Of a stretch of DNA of 64,000 nt, positions 48,069-58,945 are shown one piece after another. The stretch is from Cornus controversa (taxonomy: Eukaryota > Streptophyta > Magnoliopsida > Cornales > Cornaceae). Below the pieces are notes generated by a model, which was not told the DNA's origin, searched no databases, and was given only the letters and a program-made list of their open reading frames with translations. Within the stretch, counting starts at the first letter, position 1. The number at the start of each line of letters is the position of its first letter. A program made the translations under genes and the position numbers. Location of the stretch: assembly GCA_026545225.1 (NCBI GenBank), contig CM048845.1, positions 101,862,033 to 101,926,032 on the forward strand, read 5' to 3'.

Positions 48069-48564
48069 GGGTTAAGTGCAAAAAACACCATCGTTATATA
48101 CAAAAATGTGCAAAAAATACCCTCCAATTTAGTATGTGCATATCACCCCTCACTAGTTATCTCCGTTGTGCAAATACCCCCCTCCGGCTTGTTGATCGGC
48201 ATGTTTGACTTAAATTTTTTTTTAAATTCTAAAATTACCCCTTCACCAGTTAAGTGCATAAAACACCCTGCTATATACAAAAATGTGCAACAACACCCCC
48301 TGATGTTCAACAAACCCCCTACAATTTCAAAATTGTTCAAATAAGAACAAATAGTTAATTTTCCGATACCGGAGATAGGAAATGACAAAATTACTTTTAT
48401 GTTATAAAAAAAATTAAAGGGTTAAGTGCATAATTAATCGTAGTAAATTGGGGCATTTGTTGTAATAATCTTTATTAATTGGTATTTCTATAATAGTTCT
48501 CTCTCTCTGTGTAACAGTGTGTGTATATGTGTGTAATAGTGTGTGTGTATGATGACATATAACA

Positions 48565-48597
<33 letters not shown>

Positions 48598-49032
48598 GAT
48601 GAAATTGTTTGTATAAATTGGGTTCTCTCTCTCATCCCTGTAAATATATATATGGTTATGGTAGATAAGAGAAAGCCAAACAAGGTATTAACTAGTGAAG
48701 GGTAATTTTGGAATTTAAAAAAAAAATTAAGTCAAACATGCTGGTCAACCAGCCGGAGGGGGATATTTGCACATCGGAGATAACTAGTGGGGGGTGATCT
48801 GCACATACTAAATTGGAGGGTGTTTTTTGCACATTTCTGTATATAACGAGGGTATTTTTTGCACATTTTTTTATATATATTTTTATAGCATAAGGGTAAT
48901 TTTGTCATTTTCTATCTATGGTACCGGAAAATTAACTATTTGTCCTTATTTGCACAATTTTGAAACTGTAGGGGGTTAGTTGAACATCGGGGGGGTTTTG
49001 CACATTACAAGAGTGTTTTTTGCACTTAATCC
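48069..49032. mobile_element. Mutator-like element with interlocked inverted repeats
   Basis: The ends are GGGTTAAGTGCAAAAAACAC (left) and, reversed and complemented, GGATTAAGTGCAAAAAACAC (right). Flanks AAATTAAAA (48060-48068) and AAATTAGAA (49033-49041) form a 9-bp target duplication with one change. Block A (about 48069-48240) is inverted at about 48690-48870, and block B (about 48249-48415) is inverted at about 48875-49032. The arms are thus interleaved (A B core a b) instead of nested. The core holds (GT)n and (TA)n runs. No coding capacity. Confidence 0.75.
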
Positions 49033-49330
49033 AAATTAGAATATGTGCATGAATAAAAGAGCAAACATAAAACTAGCCTGATGGTATATATTTTTTACCA
49101 AAAGATTTTTGTTAGTAGATTGGTGGAGAGTGTATATGTTTTTTATACTATTGAATCCATTTGTCGTGAATTACTTCGATTAATTATGCGTCTTTTTTGT
49201 TGTAGATGATTGCAGGGACTTTCTCATCAGATGGATGGTAAATTCTTTACCACTTTAACCATATTTACTGTCTCTGCATGGTTGATTATTTAATGTTTGC
49301 AATGAAATGAAGAAGAGCTAGAATGCAATT

Positions 49331-49404
49331 GCTGGAGTGGCTCAGTTGGTTAGAGCGTGGGGCTGTTAACCACAAGGTCGAAGATTCAAGCCCTTCCTCT
49401 AGCG
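49331..49404 (+). tRNA. tRNA-Asn (GTT), possibly decayed
   Basis: The 74-base sequence has a complete acceptor stem (GCTGGAG with CTCTAGC, one G-T pair), the D-loop CTCAGTTGGTTAGAGC, anticodon loop CTGTTAA (GTT) and T-loop TTCAAGC. Compared with the usual plant nuclear tRNA-Asn, the anticodon stem has one G-A mismatch and the T stem one A-C mismatch. No strong T-run terminator follows. It may be a weakly functional or recently decayed copy. Confidence 0.8.
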
Positions 49405-49581
49405 GTTTGAAAATCTTCAACAAATATGGTATTGTGCAAAAGGTGTTGATTCTTTATATTTTTAAATTCTCCATTCTGGTTGGTTTGATTGTATTATGTC
49501 TTTAATTATCAAGGTCTATTTTCCATTATAACAGGAGCATAGAAACTAAATACAATTTACAAATAAGCATATATGAAAAAG

Positions 49582-50097
49582 TAGGGTGCACACGGTCCGG
49601 TTCTAGCCTTTTTTGGAACCAAACCGTATGGTTCGGTTCTACTAAAAATGGAACCGGACCGAACCGTTTACTGTATGGAACCGGACCGAACCGAACCGCG
49701 AAGAACCGGTTTGGTCCGGTTCGGTTTCACGGTTAACCAACCTATAATTATAATACTTATAATTATAATACTATAAGTATATTATAAGTATAATATTTCA
49801 AACAACAAAGATTGTAGTTATATTATAATTATAGTATAATTATAATACTATAAGTATATTATAAGTATAATATTTAAATATTAGAAATAATATATTTTAT
49901 ATTTATATATATAGAAACGGTTCGGTCTGGTTCGGTCCGGTCCTGAGGGACTGGAAATCGTAACCGAACCGTTACTACACGGTTCCAAAAAATTGGAACC
50001 GTGACCAAACCGGACCGCGAAAAAACCGGACCGAATTGTCCGGTCCGGTCCGGTTCGGTTTGGATTCCCGGTTTGGACGGATTTTTGTGCACCCCTA
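49582..50097. mobile_element. hAT-type MITE, complete
   Basis: A 516-bp inverted-repeat element with ends TAGGGTGCAC and GTGCACCCCTA, flanked by the perfect 8-bp direct repeat TGAAAAAG (49574-49581 and 50098-50105). TAGGG-type ends and 8-bp duplications are hAT hallmarks. Both arms are dense in CGGTCCGGTTCGG-like phrases, giving an unusually GC-rich hairpin around an AT-only palindromic core (about 49740-49910). Frames in the arms are not genes. Confidence 0.92.
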
Positions 50098-50105
50098 TGA
50101 AAAAG

Positions 50106-50870
50106 CACCTTGCATTGCAAATTAAAAAACTGCGCAACCCCAATTCTCCAATGAGTCCAAGCCATGCATGTTTTATACCATCATTGTTTACACTTTGCTC
50201 CAGTTCAAAACCTTCACAAGTGAGAAATTCGGATTTAGCTAGAGCTGCAATTAAAGCTGCGCCAAAAAAATATTAAATACTTTGAGAGTACCGACAATGT
50301 AATACTTCGAATTTAGCTAGAGCTGTGCCAAAAAAATATTGAATACTCTGAGAGTACCGACAATGTAATACTTATGCCAAACGGTTAGTAGTTATTTATT
50401 AATAATAAATATTTATAGGCAGGAGGTAACCAATATTTTTCTCACGAACACAGCCAGCAAGAGACAGCCAATGCAAGTAAAACATAAAGAAGGTATAATT
50501 GGTAATTAACCACCTTTAATAGTTATTTATTTTATATATGTATGTATGTATGTATTTAAATGCCAATTGCTCGAGAGGGAGAAAAATAGAAACCTTTTAA
50601 TGTATAGGTCATGTGTGCCTTTCATTGAGTCAATTTCTAATTGTAGAAACATGAAGAAGAAGAAGAAGAATCAATTGAGGCAAAATTACATGGCTGATAT
50701 TCTACCAAATAAACTTTGATTTATAACTCTGTAGAACATAATTTTAATGAAATGGCTATTTAGTACTCAATTATATACAGTACGTTGTACTAAATTACTA
50801 AATAATTAATTAATTCTATTAAATTCAAAATATATGCTAATAATTAATTAAAAATATTTAGATATATCAT
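50106..50870. other. Spacer; right part duplicated near 59.8 kb
   Basis: No gene seen. TTAGCTAGAGCTG and AAAAAATATTGAATACT phrases repeat tandemly at about 50235-50370. From about 50555 the sequence (GAGAGGGAG, then TTTCTAATTGTAGAAAC, (GAA)n, GAGGCAAAATTACATGGC) matches 59755-60115 and is the 3' flank of the LEA_2 pseudogene. Confidence 0.5.
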
Positions 50871-50874
50871 TGCA

Positions 50875-51412
50875 ATGGACCTTGCAGGTTTTTGGCTCAC
50901 CTAAAATTGTTGTGCCTCCTGTTGTGTTATCAAAAAATCCAACTGTCACATCCTCACAAGTGACCCTCATATTTAGTCTTGTGTCAAATTAATTGATTAC
51001 GGCAAGTGTCACAACACCATCTATGATTACCGTAAAATTTACGGTACCATGTGACATATCAATTAAAATATCATTGGCAAACGTAGTTGGGTATTAACAC
51101 GAACATGGACATGACAATCAAACTTGGTCGTAGGAATCTTTAGTTCTTCTCCATCTAATAGAAGGTGTGATAGTGCCGATGAATGAGAGATTAACCTCTT
51201 TTTAGTAAATCGAAACCTGAGCTTCTTCGTACATGATTTTTGCAACCCAATTAGGGTTAGGTCCCTGCAGTTACAAAGGAAGTCGAGACGTTGAATTGAT
51301 AGACTGAGAGTGAGTCTAGTTGAAATTTTGGAGGCCTTTGACCAATAGAATAAAAATATAGACCATAAAGAGTGAAAACCATAATGATAACTAAAGTCAC
51401 ACATACAAATGT
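50875..51412 (-). pseudogene. LEA_2 / NHL (NDR1/HIN1-like) protein pseudogene
   Basis: Read downward, three frames supply successive pieces of one LEA_2-type membrane protein. First comes a membrane segment (VIIMVFTLYGLYFYSIG), followed by RPPKFQLDSLSVYQFNVST. Then KIMYEEAQVSIY, a stop, and KEVNLSF. Then DGEELKIPTTKFDCHVHV. Finally DMSHGTVNFTVIIDGVV, a stop, and MRVTCEDVTVGFFDNTTGG with EPKTC. The order (short N-terminus, membrane anchor, RPPxF, beta-rich LEA_2 domain) is that of NHL proteins. At least two frameshifts and two stops make it non-functional. A related end piece lies at 60115-60237. Confidence 0.7.
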
Positions 51413-51978
51413 ATGTGTATATTTGACACATACATTTGTATGTGTGTCAAATATATATATATATGAGTTTTAATTAAACACAAACTCTTCTCTATTTTAT
51501 TTTGACAAGATAGGCAAATAGATTTCGTAGACACCAACTCTAAACTCTTCAAAGAATAGAAAAAAGTAATTTTAAAAAAATTTAATTGAGAATAATAGTT
51601 GAAATTAAATTCTATTGATCGTATTTTATATATTAGATGGATTAAAATAGATCTCCTTTCACCTTAATTTGGACTCTTAACAGACACAATAAATTCACGC
51701 TAACTCCTCATTTCATCAAGTTGATTGGTTACACTAAAACACCTACTACTACGGTAGTACTTCCTGATTCATGATGGCTTGGGTTGGTTGCACAAAATGA
51801 AGAGCTTAAGTTGTGTAGTTAAAGTGTAAAAGATAGTTCAAGTTAACACAAACTCTTCTGTTTTATTTTAACGAGATAAAGAAAAAGTTTTGATTAGACA
51901 CCAACTCTTTATTTGTGACCAATAGAATCTTAAAAAAAATTAATTTTGAGAATAATAGCTGAATAATACAATCTTAAA
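51413..51978. other. Spacer with local repeats
   Basis: No gene. CACAAACTCTTCT, ACACCAACTCT and GAGAATAATAG phrases occur at 51480-51600 and again at 51846-51965. A further related stretch (TTGATCGTATTTTATATATT, TTAATTTGGACTCTTAACA) is shared by 51617-51685 and 58626-58672. Confidence 0.5.
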
Positions 51979-51983
51979 CACGT

Positions 51984-52535
51984 TGTGGGAGCGGGAAAAT
52001 TTCCACCAACAAGAAGAAGACACCTAAGCATGAGAATAGTCAACATGGTACACATGGCATGATTTGAGTCAGTACTGAGAAAGATATATGGAAAGTAATT
52101 GTGCTAACGTGGACATCACATGTGGCAGCTACATTCAACCGGTCAAAGAGAGATCATCAAATCAGGTTCAAATTAGGAAATATCAGATTCTTTCCTTGAT
52201 AGAAGGGATTGATATAAATCAGGCCAAATCAAGGGAGAATCACGGAGTAATCGGCACCAAATCAGCACTAGAGTGAAAACACTCCTTGTATAAATATGTA
52301 TAGAAAATCCCACGCAGAAGAAGGGGGGCTGAGGCTAGGTCAGGGAGATTATGAGTGCAATCCTTGTAACATATTTGAAAATAAAGTCTTCTCTCATCCA
52401 TGGATGTAGGCCGAATTGTGCCGAACCATGTAAATCCTATGTGTCTATTTCAATATCTGCATTATCTGTAATTATTGAGTGTTACATGTTTATTAATTGC
52501 TTGATCTTATATTGGGCAATTTTTATGCACCTACA
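51984..52535 (+). repeat. 5' LTR of the young element
   Basis: It begins TGTGGGAGCGGG and ends GCACCTACA. A TATA-like box (TATAAATATG) lies near 52289. It is identical to the 3' LTR except for two single-base differences. Confidence 0.93.
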
Positions 52536-52539
52536 CTTT

Positions 52540-52557
52540 TGGCGCCGTCTGTGGGAA
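52540..52557 (+). other. Primer-binding site of the young element
   Basis: TGGCGCCGTCTGTGGGAA lies four bases after the 5' LTR. It starts with the TGG complementary to tRNA CCA ends. The first bases match the tRNA-Asp type but the rest differs; I do not assign the tRNA. Confidence 0.8.
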
Positions 52558-52782
52558 CCATATATGAGGTTAATCGTTCCCGAATCATTACAAGTCAATC
52601 GTTTCATCAATAATTCCTTTACCTCTCCGGTGAGGAATATACACAGCATTGTCGGAGTCTAACGTTTCAAGTGAACCTCCCGACAATTTCTCGAGACCGA
52701 TTGACGTAGAATCCAATCCTTTCGATGAAATCAGATCTTTCAGGGAATCAAAGCTAAGTCATTCTTTTCTCTTAAGTACAAA

Positions 52783-52785
<3 letters not shown>

Positions 52786-52822
<37 letters not shown>
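52786..52822. repeat. (TA)n microsatellite inside the young element
   Basis: An alternating TA run of about 37 bases in the leader of the LTR element. Comparable runs in the window lie at 12250-12278, 13384-13412, 24576-24619 and 32177-32231. Confidence 0.9.
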
Positions 52823-52825
<3 letters not shown>

Positions 52826-55800
52826 AACAGAGAATATAGAATTGCCTTATTGATATGTGTATATATACAATTTTATATATGTGTATATGCACTGAAATAT
52901 GTATTTCTATTTGCATTGAATGTATGTAAAATTATATATATAAGCCGTCATGAACAACCTAACAAGTAGAGCCTTTCAAGTATGAAATTCTTCAACTAAG
53001 CCAAAGTTGTTCGGCTTTGGAGCCATATTCACAGATGTCGTGATACATGGAGATGATGGTGAAAAGCTATGTTTCATCGATGATGAGAAGACGTGTCGAC
53101 CGATGGCAATAAAGACGTGCTTGGAGATGTGTTCGGAGATGGTAGATCAGAGAAGATACTTACCACAGACCAGGATAGGATCAAACCGCATCTGCATTTC
53201 GCAGTGTCGTCGCACGAAAATAGGCTTGTCATCACCGATTGGATGCCCAAATCCATGCTTTGAATTAGAAACTCCATCACAAACAAGGGCAACAAACAGA
53301 AGATCACCCATCTTCAACATTAATTGGTGTGCAAGAATCAACAATCGAACGAGCTCTGTCTTCATGACTGATCTGAACAACATCAATGATCAACCAAACA
53401 TCGGTAGTGCAAATGCAAACATGCTTCTTTGACTCTTAAACCTACCGTAAGCCAGTAGAGCCGATCGCAAGGTTGATTCATGCCAACAATCCACCATGAT
53501 TCTATTGATGAGCCATTGGCTATCACAAATCAAAGCCGAATTAGTGGTTGCCCAAAAACAGAGTCATCCGAATCACCACCCAGTCAATCGTTGTTCCTAA
53601 CTAACCCACCACAAATGGAAACAAGATCATATGGAGCGGTGGTTCAGTGATGGTGTTGGTTCAACGGCGACAAACGTGTTATCGTAATCAAAGAAAATTT
53701 GACATGAGCGCACACTAAAACTAAGCATGTTCGGGCGAAGCAATCTCCATCGGGCGAACATGAACAGCCTTAGTCAGGCATTATGATTATTAAAATAAAA
53801 GAATCAACGATGATCTATTGGAAAAGGATCAAAGCTAAATTAGGCATCCAACCGATCGATTAAGAAGCTGATTCGGGTTTGAATCTTGGCTAGTTCGATG
53901 GTGGGTAATAACTACGGATCGATGATGAATCGGCAGAATTGATTTGGTGGTTCAGTTTTAGTTTTCAGTGTTAAAAGCTTGGCCAAATCCAAACAGTTGA
54001 AGTTAAAGTTTCCAGTCGATTGAAGCCAAGAAAGCAGATCATTTAAAAAAAAAAATTGCCAATCTGTTGAAGCCAAGATTTTGCTATCAATTCAAAATTA
54101 AATGCGAAGCTTTGGATTGACTGAGTTCAACACACAAACTATGAACTGCGATTAAACGAAAAGGAAAGCCATTGGAGTGCCCAAAGGTACAATTTCAACT
54201 CTCAAATCTGGTAAGTTTATATATACAATTATATACATGCATATATATGTATGTATGTATATATCAGTTCAATGGTTCATTTGATTAGTAGTACAAAGCG
54301 TATAGCTTCAATTACATTCCATGCATGTTACATGCCATGCATATTTGCTTTCAACTTTATCGGTCAATCCCATGGAACATGCCTGAGTATTCAAGATTTT
54401 TATGAGAAAGCTAGAACTAAGCTATTCTTCTAAGACCCCGTTGGTGGCTGAACAACATGCCCTTTTGTAGGTTCCCCTTAGAAAAACAAAAACAAAAAAG
54501 CCTTACCAATACATACCTATCAATACATGTCTATAAACTAAGGAATATTCCTATTGGAACTTGGAACTATAGGTAAAAGCAACCCAGATGCATTTTGCCA
54601 TTTATAGAACAAGAAAGAAAATGAAACTAGAGAAAAAGCAATGGTCTACAGGCTTTTTCATAACCTATGGAGAGCTCAAAAATGAGAAGGGAGAGGCAAT
54701 TGTGCCAACCCAAATAGAAGAAATATATATAAATATATATATGTATCTCAATCTGTATAACTAGTATCTTTTTATCTAGATGAGACACTCAAGCATTACT
54801 CCCCTGTTCAAGATTTGATACATTTTGAATTTCTTATGACTATTTGTTGCGAGTAAATAGATATGGGACACGTAAGCAAGGTTATCATTAACTTGTCTGC
54901 AATGTTGTTAACCTCTGATGTGTGCGAGAACCACTAGTCTGGTTCGCTATTGCTATGTATTTGACTGTAGAGAATACAGTCTCAATCTTCCTCCCAATTC
55001 TAAATCAGTTTTTGGTAAACTTAGATCTCATGGTTAGCTGTAGTAGTCTTTACTCGTTAAGGACCACATAAAGTTTCACACCAGTGCTAGTCTTGTACCC
55101 CAGACAGAAAGTTTAAAACTACACATGATATTTTGTATTTCTTCACACAAAATAATTGTTGTAATACTCGATCTCTTATCCTTGCCGTTACAAGGATAAC
55201 CTTATATATAATACCCGCAAAATTTGTTTTTAATAAAACATCTTTGTAAGATTGTTGGTAACTGTGGTGGATTTGATCACAACTATGGCATTAAAACAGC
55301 CAGTGACTATAGGGAGTAATTTTATTGCATGATAACTAGAGTAATAGATAACGATATGGCATGAATTGAGTACATTTGTTGACATTGTTGATAGCCCCTA
55401 GTACCACTCCTCATGCTAGCATGGAATTAATAACTTTGTAGCCTAGCTTGGTCAAGGTAATTCTGAAAGATGCTTGGCATGATCATGAATGGATTTTTTG
55501 TATCAGTGGGACTGTAAAGTAATTCTATAAAGGTTTTGCATTGCAGAACTAAGACTATATATTGTCACTAACATACTTCTTCAGGCTCATGGTAGCAATT
55601 ATATATGGTAGAAAAACCATCACTCTTTTATACTGGTTCGTGGAAAAGGCCATTGATTTTTAGTGCAGGTTTTTGGAAGAGACCATCATTCTTGAAACTA
55701 ATCAACAATTGAAGTTGTATTCTCTCCCAAGGAGGCTTCAATTACAACTGAATAGCTTCATTCCAGCCTCGCCATTAGATGAACTAGAAGCTATAAATCT

Positions 55801-56244
55801 CACAAGAAAGCTTGAAACATGGGTCAGACCCAATTAGTTGATTAGTCAAGAACATTAATCAGGTATAAAATTTATCAGATTGTGCTATGCGGATCATTGA
55901 TTCGGTTGGTCACATATGGAGCGTCTATACAAATCACATCTGATCGACTGAAGAGACTAGTTCAGTAATGAAACCAGGATCAACAGCATAAATCAAACAC
56001 AACTCCTGGGTTGGACAAATGCAGTCCATGGCATCGGTTGGAGGTTGAACCAAGACATAGCAAATCGATTGTGGAAGCACAGACCAATGTAGATCTGGGG
56101 TCTTGAATGGTGAGAACCACATACTGCCACAAAGGCAATGAATTGTATACTTTTAAGCAAATACCTTGTACCCAAGGTAATAAAGGAACACGAAAGTTGA
56201 TACTAAGAAACGAAAAGAAAAAAGAGGCAACTGGCATTATAAGC
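52823..56244. other. Coding-poor interior of the young element
   Basis: I see no domain here on either strand. The 141-codon frame at 53007-53432 (+) and the frames opposite it have no recognisable motif. Base composition is less AT-rich around 53000-53700 than in flanking DNA, so this may be a decayed element-specific gene or captured host sequence. Confidence 0.5.
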
Positions 56245-57250
56245 CGATCGCCTAAAAGAAAAATGGCTAAGGCATGACCAGCCGAATGCCACATTTGAAA
56301 GAAAGAGACCTCGGCATGACCAGCTGAACGTCGCCACATCTGAATGAAAGAGATCTCGGCATGACCAGCCGAACGTCTCAGACGAATGAATATGGCTAAG
56401 GCATGGCTAGCCGAACGCCACTTCTGAATGAAAGGCACCTCGACATGACGAGTCGAACGTCTTAGATGAATGAATATGGCTAAGGCATGACCAGCCGAAT
56501 GCCACATTTGAAAGAAAGAGACCTCGGCATGACCAGCCGAACGTCGCCACATCTGAATGAATGAGAACTCGGCATGACCAGCCGAGCGTCTCAGAGGAAT
56601 GAATATGGCTAAGGCATGACCAGCCGAACGTCTCAGACGAATGAATATGGCAGAGGTATGGCCAGCCAAACGCTACATCTGAATGAAAGAAATCTCGGCA
56701 TGACCAGCCGAACGTCTCAGACGAATGAATATGGCTAAGGCATGGCTAGCCGAACGCCACTTCTGAATGAAAGGCACCTCGACATGACGAGTCGAACGTC
56801 TTAGATGAATGAATATGGCTAAGGCATGACCAGCCGAATGCCACATTTGAAAGAAAGAGACCTCGGCATGACCAGCCGAACGTCGCCACATCTGAATGAA
56901 TGAGAACTCGGCATGACCAGCCGAGCGTCTCAGAGGAATGAATATGGCTAAGGCATGACCAGCCGAACGTCTCAAACGAATGAATATGGCAGAGGTATGG
57001 CCAGCCGAACGCTACATCTGAATGAAAGAAACCTCGACATGACCAGCCGAACGTCTCAGAGGAATGAATATGGCTAAGGCATAATTAGCCAAACGCCACA
57101 TTTGAATGAAAGAGACCTCAGCATGACCAGTCGAACGTCAAACAAAAATGAATTAGCCAAGGCATGACCAGCCGAACGGCAAATATAATAAAATATTATC
57201 TAAGGCAAGATCAGCCGAGGGCTAAATATGAGTAAAATGGCAAAGGCATG
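56245..57250. repeat. Tandem array with 339-bp higher-order period
   Basis: The motif GGCATGACCAGCCGAACG recurs every 40-50 bases with alternating fillers (CCACATCTGAATGAAAGAGA and TCTCAGACGAATGAATATGG types). A larger unit repeats exactly 339 bases apart: CTCGGCATGACCAGCCGAAC at 56355 and 56694, and its variant CTCGACATG at 57033. The array lies near the 3' LTR, as in Tat/Ogre-type elements. On the - strand it leaves open frames of 229 and 100 codons with a repeated SAGHA motif, attributable to the repeat. Confidence 0.88.
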
Positions 57251-57841
57251 ACTAGCCTAACACCATAAAAAGTAGCAACAATGCCAAATGGAACTGGTGG
57301 CTAGCAACGCAGGGGGCTGACCACCAGTAAAGTAATCAAAGAAAGGCTGATCGCCAAAACAAAAGTGGTGAAAAGCCACCTCATTACACACTCAGAAATG
57401 AATCAAGGCTAATGAGCCTAAGAAAATGAAGTTCAGAAGAAGGCTAAGCTGGAACAAAAACGTTGGGTAGCACTTAAGCTGGAACATCCTCAGTCATGTT
57501 GGAACTTCCTTCGAGAAAATGGTCTTTCATCTCCAAACAACTTTGGGTCATTATTCTCACTCAAGCCCTAACTTTATCGTGCAATATAAACTCTTCAGAA
57601 TCAATCTCTCTTTTGGATCCAGAAAAGTATGGCGAATTCAAAGCCATATCAAAAAGCTCTGGAAATTCTTATCCTAAAGTCCTGACAAGTCTTTGATTGA
57701 AAAAAATGGTTCTAGTTCCGCACCAACTCCACCATTTACTGGTTAAGAACCTCCAGATACGCAATAACATCCTGCCTCTGTCCATGACTAAAAACGCAAA
57801 GTTGTATAAATTCCCTCCAGTTGAGACCGTTACGTCCAACT

Positions 57842-57860
57842 AAAGGGAATTGGGGGCTAG
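57842..57860 (+). other. Polypurine tract of the young element
   Basis: AAAGGGAATTGGGGGCTAG directly precedes the 3' LTR. It is purine-rich apart from TT and CT and is positioned as the plus-strand primer. Confidence 0.75.
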
Positions 57861-58412
57861 TGTGGGAGCGGGAAAATTTCCACCAACAAGAAGAAGACAC
57901 CTAAGCATGAGAATAGTCAACATGGTACACATGGCATGATTTGGGTCAGTACTGAGAAAGATATATGGAAAGTAATTGTGCTAATGTGGACATCACATGT
58001 GGCAGCTACATTCAACCGGTCAAAGAGAGATCATCAAATCAGGTTCAAATTAGGAAATATCAGATTCTTTCCTTGATAGAAGGGATTGATATAAATCAGG
58101 CCAAATCAAGGGAGAATCACGGAGTAATCGGCACCAAATCAGCACTAGAGTGAAAACACTCCTTGTATAAATATGTATAGAAAATCCCACGCAGAAGAAG
58201 GGGGGCTGAGGCTAGGTCAGGGAGATTATGAGTGCAATCCTTGTAACATATTTGAAAATAAAGTCTTCTCTCATCCATGGATGTAGGCCGAATTGTGCCG
58301 AACCATGTAAATCCTATGTGTCTATTTCAATATCTGCATTATCTGTAATTATTGAGTGTTACATGTTTATTAATTGCTTGATCTTATATTGGGCAATTTT
58401 TATGCACCTACA
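57861..58412 (+). repeat. 3' LTR of the young element
   Basis: Same length and ends as the 5' LTR, followed by the CACGT target duplication at 58413-58417. Confidence 0.93.
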
Positions 58413-58417
58413 CACGT

Positions 58418-58860
58418 ATACTTCTATAATATCACGGAAATTTCTTGAATGTAATAATCCTACCGGTAAAATACTATTTTTATTATTATAAAAAATAGAT
58501 TCTTACCAGCAATGGAATCCCATATACACAAAATCTCCTAATATTTAATAATTTTTTCCTTAAACACATACTCTTCGAAGAATAGAAAAAACTAATTTTG
58601 ATAATAATAATTGAGATTAATTTTATTGATCGTATTTTATATATTAGTTAAAAATTAATTTGGACTCTTAACACAAACAAACACAATAAATTGAGGCTCC
58701 GAAATAGTACTATTAAATCTAAGTAGAATTTATTATTGATTAGAGCCACATATCAGTATGATATGACAATATCACACCATATCGTATATATTAGAGCATG
58801 ACCCGAAATAGTACAGTACATATTCTGCCCTCATTACAATATTGTGTCATTATACTTAGA
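58418..58860. other. Spacer between the young element and tRNA-Ser
   Basis: No gene. The part at 58555-58700 is a diverged copy of 51530-51710 (shared GAAGAATAGAAAAAA, TTGATCGTATTTTATATATT and TTAATTTGGACTCTTAACA), so local duplication preceded the retrotransposon insertion. Confidence 0.5.
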
Positions 58861-58863
58861 CTT

Positions 58864-58945
58864 GTCGCTTTGGCCGAGTGGTTAAGGCGTGTGCCTGCTA
58901 AGTACATGGGGTTTCCCCGCGAGAGTTCGAATCTCTCAGGCGACG
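58864..58945 (+). tRNA. tRNA-Ser (GCT)
   Basis: An 82-base type II tRNA with acceptor stem GTCGCTT/AGGCGAC and discriminator G, D-arm TGGCCGAGTGGTTAAGGC, and anticodon loop CTGCTAA (GCT, reading AGC/AGT). It has a long variable arm (CATGGGGTTTCCCCGC) and a perfect T arm (GAGAG TTCGAAT CTCTC). It looks intact and nuclear in type. An A-run follows (GATTAAAAAAA); I see no clear T-run terminator nearby. Confidence 0.95.

Larger units (their letters stand above)
51984..58412 (+). mobile_element. Young complete non-autonomous LTR retrotransposon (LARD-like)
   Basis: The 6429-bp element has two 552-bp LTRs (51984-52535 and 57861-58412), a primer-binding site, a polypurine tract and the perfect 5-bp target duplication CACGT (51979-51983 and 58413-58417). 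By eye the LTRs differ at two positions (TTTGAGTC/TTTGGGTC and CTAACG/CTAATG), so insertion was recent. The 5.3 kb interior has no recognisable gag, protease, RT, RNase H or integrase; the longest + frames (52649-52969, 53007-53432) match nothing I know. Mobilisation would need proteins from another element. The primer site sequence and 3' tandem repeats recall the Tat/Ogre branch of Ty3/gypsy; this placement is inference. Confidence 0.92.

Noticed and set aside
53007..53432. 141-codon frame inside the young LTR element
   Set aside because: I recognise no motif and overlapping frames on the opposite strand are of similar size, so coding is unsupported; kept only as a note on the interior.
55980..56669. 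229-codon - strand frame across the tandem array
   Set aside because: Its length follows from the repeat lacking stops in one frame; not listed as a gene, only as an observation.
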